NCBI RefSeq assembly: GCF_000214705.1
Contig: NC_015573.1
Span: forward strand, 3,107,001 to 3,171,000
Length of the DNA: 64,000 nt
Reading direction: 5' to 3'
Source of the DNA: Desulfofundulus kuznetsovii DSM 6115
GTDB lineage: Bacteria > Bacillota > Desulfotomaculia > Desulfotomaculales > Desulfovirgulaceae
Made by a program: the position numbers and the translations under genes. Of this stretch, positions 59,127 through 64,000 are shown in pieces. Below the pieces are notes generated by a model that saw nothing but the letters and a program-made list of their open reading frames with translations, was not told the origin of the DNA and searched no databases. Numbering within the stretch: position 1 is the first letter of the stretch; each line of letters begins with the position of its first letter.

Positions 59127-60180
59127 AGTTATGGCGCTCCTGGAGCTGTTCCCGGTAACGGGCCAACCCTTCCTTAATGGAGCGGGCCCGCGCCTCCCCG
59201 ATGCCTTCCACCGCATCGAGTTCTTCAATGCTGGCATTGAGAATATTTTTTAAAGAGCCAAACTCCTTAACCATGTTCTCAATTACCGGAAGCGGCAGGC
59301 GGGGAATTTTATCCAGAATGCGGTACCCTCTGGGCGAAACGCTCTGATCGAGGATGCTGGCACTCCCGGGATAACCCAGAGCGCGGGCAATCAGGGAAAG
59401 GTCTAAAAGATCCTCCGCCGGCCAGCTGTTGATCATGGCCAGAATGGTACCCGGAGGCTTATCCGTAGCCGTCGCATAATCACGAATAATCAAAAGACCC
59501 TCATGTTCCACGCCGGTCACCAGCTCCTCCAGCTGCATGGTGATCAGCCTGCCCTCTACACCCAGTTCACTGATATACTTTTCAATTTCCTTGACCACCC
59601 GCAGCACCATCTCTACACGCTGAATGGCCCGGCTCACATCAAAGAGAGTCACCGCCTCTTCAAACTCCAGGATGCTTAATTCCGTCACCACCCGGTCCAG
59701 CACCGACCGGTATTTTTCCAGGGTCTGAATGGCCTGGTTTGCCTTGGCCAGGATTACCCCTACATCCCGCAATACATATTTCAAATTCCCCTTGTAGATG
59801 GTAATCACTCCACGACGCTGGGAAATGGAAATAACCAAGGCACCGGTTTGTTTGGCCACCCGCTCGGCCGTACGGTGCCTGATTCCGGTCTCGGTGGAGG
59901 GAATGCTCAGGTTGGGAATGAGCTGGGTGTTCGCCGCCAGAATCCGCTTTAAATCCGAACTTAAAATGATGGCCCCGTCCATCTTGGCCAGCTCATAAAG
60001 GTTGGCCGGCGTAAATTCCGCGTTGACGGCAAACCCCCCTTCGGCAATCTCCATCACTTCCGGCGAGTCGCCAATAACGATGAGCGCCCCCGTTTTCGCC
60101 CGCAGTATATTCTCCAGGCCTTCCCGCAAAGGGGTACCGGGAGCCACGGTACGCAGTAACTGTAACAGCCTGTCTTCCAC
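59125..60180 (-). CDS. disA: DNA integrity scanning diadenylate cyclase DisA
   Basis: This roughly 351-residue protein makes c-di-AMP and scans DNA for damage before sporulation. The DAC domain has [19 protein letters not shown] (DGA motif) near residue 65 and [20 protein letters not shown] (RHR motif) near residue 97; the C-terminal helix-hairpin-helix reads [20 protein letters not shown]. The GTG at 60180 has AAGGAGG at 5 nt; the ATG at 60210 overlaps the radA stop but has no site. It follows radA, the usual arrangement. Confidence 0.94.
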   Translation of the reverse strand: MEDRLLQLLRTVAPGTPLREGLENILRAKTGALIVIGDSPEVMEIAEGGFAVNAEFTPANLYELAKMDGAIILSSDLKRILAANTQLIPNLSIPSTETGIRHRTAERVAKQTGALVISISQRRGVITIYKGNLKYVLRDVGVILAKANQAIQTLEKYRSVLDRVVTELSILEFEEAVTLFDVSRAIQRVEMVLRVVKEIEKYISELGVEGRLITMQLEELVTGVEHEGLLIIRDYATATDKPPGTILAMINSWPAEDLLDLSLIARALGYPGSASILDQSVSPRGYRILDKIPRLPLPVIENMVKEFGSLKNILNASIEELDAVEGIGEARARSIKEGLARYREQLQERHN

Positions 60181-60206
60181 GCGTTCCTCCTTCAAGGTTT
60201 CACCCC

Positions 60207-61571
60207 TCATTGTTCCAGGGCTATTTCAAGGGCTTCGGACAGCGTTTGAGCCCCCCAAACGTTCATGGTTCCCACCCGGGACGGATCCACCTGGCCCAAA
60301 TTCGCCCGGGGCAGCAGGCAGTGGGTAAAACCAAGCTGCGCTGCCTCTTGAACCCTTTTCTCTATCCCGGTGACGGGGCGGAGTTCCCCCGTCAGGCCTA
60401 CTTCCCCCACCACCGCCAGGCGGCAGTTCACGGGAAGATCCCGGAAACTGGAAGCCAGGGCCACTGCTATGCCCAGATCCACCGCCGGCTCTACCAGGCG
60501 CACCCCTCCCACCGCGTTGACATAGGCGTCATAACTGCCCAGGTGCAGGCCGACCCGCTTTTCCAGCACAGCCATGATCAGGATTACGCGGTTGTAATCC
60601 ACCCCCGCCGTCATGCGCCGGGGATTGCCAAAGCCTGTGGGCGACACCAGAGCCTGTATCTCCACCAAAAGCGGCCTTGTTCCTTCCAGGGTGGGGACCA
60701 CCACTGCCCCGGCCACCGGCCCGGCGGGATGCTGGATCATAAACAAGGAAGAAGGATTGGCAACCTCCACCAGACCGTCATCTTTCATTTCAAAAACGCC
60801 AATCTCGTTGGTGGAACCAAACCTATTTTTCACACCCCGCAAAATGCGGAAGGATTGGTGTCTTTCCCCCTCAAAATAAAGTACCGCATCCACCATATGC
60901 TCCAGAACGCGGGGGCCGGCCAGGAGCCCTTCTTTTGTTACGTGCCCGACCAGAAAAATGGCTACTCCCGTTTCCTTGGCCAAGCGCATTAACTGGGTGG
61001 CGCACTCCCGCACCTGTCCCACACTGCCCGGAGCCGAACCAAAATCGACTTTATGCATGGTCTGGATGGAATCCACGATTACCAGGGCGGGTTTCAAGGA
61101 CCTGATGCTGTTTTCTACCGCATCTATATCTGTTTCCGCCAGAAGGTACAGCCGGCTGGATTCTACACCCAGGCGGAAGGCCCTTAAGCGCACCTGCTGG
61201 ACCGACTCTTCGCCGGTAACATAAAGCACCACCCGGCCAGCACCGGCTACACTGGTGGCTACCTGTAAAAGGAGAGTGGATTTGCCGATTCCCGGATCTC
61301 CCCCCAACAAAATTAGGGAGGCAGGCACAACACCGCCACCCAGAACCCGGTCCAGTTCCCCGATACCGGTGGAAAAGCGTTCTTCCTCATCCAGCGAAAT
61401 CTGAGTAATGGGAAGGGGGGTGGGAGCAACTACGCGCCCGGGGCGCTGCTTTGTCCCGGCAACCGCCTCCTCCACCAGGGTATTCCAGGCCCCGCATTCA
61501 GGACAGCGACCCAGCCAGCGGGGGGTGCAGTGTCCGCATTCCTGGCAGCAAAAGCGGGTTTTACTGGCCAT
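60207..61571 (-). CDS. radA: DNA repair protein RadA (Sms)
   Basis: The 454-residue protein has an N-terminal zinc finger ([20 protein letters not shown]), a RecA-like ATPase with [20 protein letters not shown] near residue 95, the RadA-specific [13 protein letters not shown] and a Lon-protease-like C-terminal domain ([19 protein letters not shown]). It processes branched recombination intermediates. ATG 61571 follows AAGGAAGAG. Downstream, disA overlaps or abuts it. Confidence 0.95.
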   Translation of the reverse strand: MASKTRFCCQECGHCTPRWLGRCPECGAWNTLVEEAVAGTKQRPGRVVAPTPLPITQISLDEEERFSTGIGELDRVLGGGVVPASLILLGGDPGIGKSTLLLQVATSVAGAGRVVLYVTGEESVQQVRLRAFRLGVESSRLYLLAETDIDAVENSIRSLKPALVIVDSIQTMHKVDFGSAPGSVGQVRECATQLMRLAKETGVAIFLVGHVTKEGLLAGPRVLEHMVDAVLYFEGERHQSFRILRGVKNRFGSTNEIGVFEMKDDGLVEVANPSSLFMIQHPAGPVAGAVVVPTLEGTRPLLVEIQALVSPTGFGNPRRMTAGVDYNRVILIMAVLEKRVGLHLGSYDAYVNAVGGVRLVEPAVDLGIAVALASSFRDLPVNCRLAVVGEVGLTGELRPVTGIEKRVQEAAQLGFTHCLLPRANLGQVDPSRVGTMNVWGAQTLSEALEIALEQ

Positions 61572-61661
61572 GGTCACTCTTCCTTAACATGAAGTCAGAA
61601 TTTTTCCTTAAGGTATCATTTCGTCACTCCTGCTTATGTTTTTACAGAGGATAACATTTCT

Positions 61662-61691
61662 AGTATAACATTTATTAGTTTGTTTCCACAA
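61662..61691 (-). promoter_or_regulatory. Probable promoter for radA-disA
   Basis: On the minus strand TTGTGG (61691-61686) and TATACT (61667-61662) are spaced by 18 nt, about 90 nt before the radA start. A GGAG followed by ATG ATA CCT TAA lies in the leader. Confidence 0.5.
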
Positions 61692-61782
61692 GTTAAAAGC
61701 GATGCCAGAACAGGATTTAATCAAATCCGTCCTCTGGGTCCGGAAGCCCTACTGGCGGCCGGTTGAAACCGGTAGTGAACCT

Positions 61783-61939
61783 CCCCCGGGACAAGCCCGG
61801 GGGCTTCGTCCCGGAGGTTTCTCATGTCATCGGAATGCTGCCCGCTAAAGCGCAGGTCTTACGCTTTCCTCGTGAGCTACATCCCGGCATTTGCCGGGAA
61901 GGCCCGGTCCATGGGCGTCTACTACTCATCGTAGATACG
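61783..61939 (-). ncRNA. Candidate reRNA/omega-RNA region at the tnpB 3' end
   Basis: In this family the 3' end of tnpB and the right end encode the guide RNA scaffold. Here the stretch contains several stems, including CCCGGC/GCCGGG and the terminal CCCCCGGG/CCCGGGGG hairpin. The guide would begin beyond GGTTCAC, at about 61775 going down, and is itself palindromic (CCGGTT..AACCGG). Inference from family; the sequence only shows the folds. Confidence 0.5.
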
Positions 61940-63190
61940 TCAGGCCGCTCTTTTCGGCGCCAGTACCTGCGGCCGCAGGTATTCCACTTTCCCGGGCAGC
62001 CTGCGGCCCCTGGTGAAACCCCCGTACAGAGCTTTGTCAAGGATGCCGCTGGCTCCCAGCACGTCCCGGTGAATCCCGGTAAACCCGCAGGTAGCATTGC
62101 CGCACCGGTATACGCGCCCGGTCTGTCTGGTGTACTCCCCGCATACCGGACAGGTGCCGGAGGTGCCACGCTCATCCACCGGAATCAGCTCTATGCCGTG
62201 ACGCTTGAGCTTGTATGCCAGCAAATCGCGCAACTTGCCTAAAGCCCACTGGCCCATGCGCTGGTTGTGTTTTCTGCCGCAGTCCCTTTCGCGCACTCCT
62301 TCCGGGTTGCCGATGTAAACCGTTTTAACGCTCCTTCCCAGGCACCAGCGGACGGCGTTGGCGGATATGGCGTGCAGGGTATGTTCTATCCGCCGCTCGA
62401 TCCAGTTGAGGAACCGGTACTTTTTAGCCAGGAGTTTCCTGCGCTTCCTGGAACCTTCCTTTGTTTTGGAGATGGCCCGTTGCAACTGCCGCAACACCTT
62501 GTTTCTCAAGCGGTTGAGCGACCGGAGCAGCCTGCCGCTGATCACTAAAGCATCATTGCCGTCGGTGATGGTCAGGGCATGCACTTCGCCCGGGTCGATG
62601 GCCGCACAAACGTCGCCCTGAACTTTCAACAGGGCCGGTTTCTCCACCGTTACGTGCAGCCAGTACTGGTTCCGGTGCCAGACCAGTTGCGCCTGCAGGA
62701 TTGCGGCGTTGGTAAGCCTTTTCGGGAGCTTTACCATCAGCGGTTCTCTGCCCCAACCGTTGGAAAGTTTCAATATACGCCCTTTATGGGTAATGGCGGC
62801 TTTTTTCCAGGTAACGGTGAAAAACCTTTTCCGGCGGTAAGGGTACTTCCATTCAGTGTAACCCTGCAGGTGCAATTCCCTGGTGCGCTCGCAGCACTCG
62901 AAGTAGGTTTCCACCACGGCCTGCACCGATTGGGAGTGGAGGCCGTATTTGCCTTTGAGCAGCGCTTTAATTGCACCTTCGCTCAGCCAGTAACCATACC
63001 TGCCGTATATGGTGCGGTGGATGTTGCAGGCGGCGTTCCAGACTCTGGCCGCTTCCATTTGCAGGTTGCGGGCTAAAAGAGTTTGCTCCGGGTTAAGGTG
63101 CAGGGGAAACTTTTCCACCAGGATGTCTGCGGCTTGCTCCAGGGAATGAGCTTTCGGTTCCTTGACCGCATTGTTTTTGCACCGGCTCAC
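61940..63190 (-). CDS. tnpB: TnpB RNA-guided nuclease (IS605 accessory protein)
   Basis: The 416-residue protein has an N-terminal helical region, RuvC-I (VCAAIDPGEVHALTI), a region with VYIGNPEGV holding the probable RuvC-II Glu, a zinc ribbon (CPVCGEYTRQTGRVYRCG and a following Cys), and RuvC-III (GIHRDVLGASGILDKA). All three acidic positions are kept, so it should be active. GTG 63190 follows AAGGAGG. The C-terminus ends LRPQVLAPKRAA. TnpB cuts DNA matching the element-encoded guide and favours retention of the element. Confidence 0.88.
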   Translation of the reverse strand: MSRCKNNAVKEPKAHSLEQAADILVEKFPLHLNPEQTLLARNLQMEAARVWNAACNIHRTIYGRYGYWLSEGAIKALLKGKYGLHSQSVQAVVETYFECCERTRELHLQGYTEWKYPYRRKRFFTVTWKKAAITHKGRILKLSNGWGREPLMVKLPKRLTNAAILQAQLVWHRNQYWLHVTVEKPALLKVQGDVCAAIDPGEVHALTITDGNDALVISGRLLRSLNRLRNKVLRQLQRAISKTKEGSRKRRKLLAKKYRFLNWIERRIEHTLHAISANAVRWCLGRSVKTVYIGNPEGVRERDCGRKHNQRMGQWALGKLRDLLAYKLKRHGIELIPVDERGTSGTCPVCGEYTRQTGRVYRCGNATCGFTGIHRDVLGASGILDKALYGGFTRGRRLPGKVEYLRPQVLAPKRAA

Positions 63191-63504
63191 CCGGTTTCAC
63201 CTCCTTCCGGAATGTTTTTTGAGCTTCGATGTATTTGCGGATAGTTTTGCGAATAGTTTCGGCGCTTACATTACCGGCCGTACTAATGTAGTAGCCTCTA
63301 CTCCACATGCCGCTGCCCCAGAAGTATTTTTTCCTAAGGCCTTTCCATCTGGATGAGTGTGTATCCGTAAGTGTTGCAGATTTCTTGGATTATCAGTTTT
63401 ACGGTGTCTTCCACCCTGCCGGTAATTACCTTATGCCAGTATTTTGGGCAAAACACGATATGGTAATTGATGTTATAGACGCAGTGGTTCGTTTTTCCAT
63501 TCAT
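63093..63504 (-). pseudogene. tnpA: IS200-type Y1 transposase tnpA, decayed
   Basis: ATG 63504 starts NHCVYNINYHIVFCPKYWHK, then EICNTYGYTLIQMERP followed by a stop at 63334. The frame resumes as LRKKYFWGSGMWSRGYYIST, then SAETIRKTIRKYIEAQ. The middle that should hold the catalytic HUH motif and the next helices (about 40 residues) is deleted, and a TIRK repeat suggests a slip. The catalytic Tyr-bearing part is also uncertain. The gene cannot make a working transposase. Confidence 0.8.
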
Positions 63505-63662
63505 AGCATGATTATAGCACCAGAACAGGTGTTTGTGAATACATTTGTCGCCCTAACGGGCGACGCCCCGCTCGATCCACGGAACAAGCCCGTGGGTTTT
63601 CAGGGGCGGATTCCTATAAAACTATGAAGGCGGGTTTGTCCGCCCACCGGAAAACCAGTAGC

Positions 63663-64000
63663 TTAACGGCCCCTACTTTTCCGGGGTAACCAGTGGATCG
63701 GAACCAGATCTCCGACCTTCTCAAACTCAGGATCACCGGTTACCACGGTTCCCCGGACGTGGCGTGCCAGAGCCAGGGCAAAACAATCTCCGAATGAAAT
63801 GGCACGTTCGGCTTTAATGTCCGCCGCGCCAAGGGCGAATTCCCTGTCAACTCCGGTTATCTCAATGGGAAGTGCGTTCATTATCGAGAGGAACAGGTAT
63901 TTTTTCTCCTTGCCGGCTTTCCGCTGGATTATGCAGGCCACTTCACCATAATTGATCACCGACATGAACAGGGCAGCCTTCCCGACCGCCGCTTCCACCA
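63663..64000 (-). CDS. PIN-domain toxin (VapC-like), partial
   Basis: This C-terminal 110 residues of a PIN ribonuclease, with FMSVINYGEVACIIQRKAGK, RAISFGDCFALALARHVRG and TVVTGDPEFEKVG, keeps the central and C-terminal acidic residues of VapC-type toxins. The window edge cuts the N-terminus, including the first Asp. An antitoxin gene, if present, lies beyond 64000. It ends close to the left end of the IS605 element. Confidence 0.75.
   Translation of the reverse strand, partial: VEAAVGKAALFMSVINYGEVACIIQRKAGKEKKYLFLSIMNALPIEITGVDREFALGAADIKAERAISFGDCFALALARHVRGTVVTGDPEFEKVGDLVPIHWLPRKSRGR

Larger units (their letters stand above)
61775..63610 (-). mobile_element. IS200/IS605-type element with intact tnpB, broken tnpA
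   Basis: The element runs from a left end with hairpins GTCGCCC/GGGCGAC (63547-63564) and CCACGG/CCGTGG (63577-63595), through a decayed tnpA and intact tnpB, to a right end with a strong hairpin of CCCCCGGG/CCCGGGGG (61783-61803) just past tnpB. Both ends share a CGGGCTTG loop core. End points are estimates; no inverted terminal repeats are expected in this family. It is probably non-autonomous now. Confidence 0.75.

Noticed and set aside
1-64000. tRNA and rRNA genes
   Set aside because: Reading for the conserved T-loop and anticodon-arm patterns gave nothing convincing; a covariance search was not possible.

Overview
The window reads like a moderately GC-rich, strictly anaerobic, spore-forming Firmicute of the Desulfotomaculum / Desulfofundulus / Pelotomaculum type. 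Pointers are sporulation sigma factor SigH beside the usual cysE-cysS-mrnC-rlmB-yacP block, CarD and DisA-RadA, strong Shine-Dalgarno sites with frequent GTG/TTG starts, and metabolism rich in ferredoxins, HdrBC, ferredoxin-dependent 2-oxoacid oxidoreductase, NuoEF and an FprA/Hrb couple. Nearly every gene lies on the minus strand. No rRNA, tRNA or CRISPR array was seen. Assignments come from reading motifs and family resemblance; no database search was possible.

Layout: 0-6.4 kb holds a partial flavin reductase-rubredoxin fusion, FprA, a small PCP-reductase-like protein, a YtpB-like terpene synthase, Ddl, a retropepsin-like protease and a 0.7 kb GC-rich spacer. From 34.5 kb down to 6.4 kb runs one co-oriented 28 kb array built from two parallel modules. 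The upstream module (34.5-23.4 kb) has a TRAP transporter, a PrpF-type isomerase, isocitrate dehydrogenase, a fumarate-reductase-like flavoprotein with its Fe-S partner, aconitase and HdrCB. The downstream module (22.5-6.4 kb) has a GntR regulator, a TAXI-TRAP transporter, a methylisocitrate-lyase-like enzyme, a short citrate synthase/citryl-CoA lyase, SucC / ferredoxin / SucD, MmgE-PrpD, a second (frameshifted) FrdA/B pair, two-subunit fumarase, a third flavoprotein and HdrCB. The two HdrCB pairs are about 99% identical. KorDABC (39.4-36.7 kb) supplies the 2-oxoglutarate to succinyl-CoA step, so the region as a whole nearly spells out an anaerobic tricarboxylate or methylcitrate pathway whose electrons would leave through HdrBC-type proteins.

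39.5-43.1 kb encodes NuoE, NuoF and a short HoxU-like Fe-S protein. 43.2-54.3 kb is housekeeping: MazG-like, SigH, YacP, RlmB, MrnC, CysS, CysE, GltX, CoaE, IspF with an unusual membrane anchor, IspD, PIN/TRAM protein and CarD. 54.5-58.4 kb is a lactate-type unit (LarA-like, GlcF-like, GlcD-like). 58.7-61.6 kb has a small conserved protein, DisA and RadA. 61.8-63.6 kb is an IS605-type element with intact tnpB and broken tnpA, followed by a partial PIN toxin.

The most interesting unexplained signals are two leader RNAs of the same design, upstream of the TRAP operon and of prpF, each with a nested P1/P2/P3 fold that excludes a terminator hairpin. Others are a ferredoxin gene embedded between ligase subunits, the near-identical hdrCB duplication, and GC-rich nested inverted repeats in three spacers.
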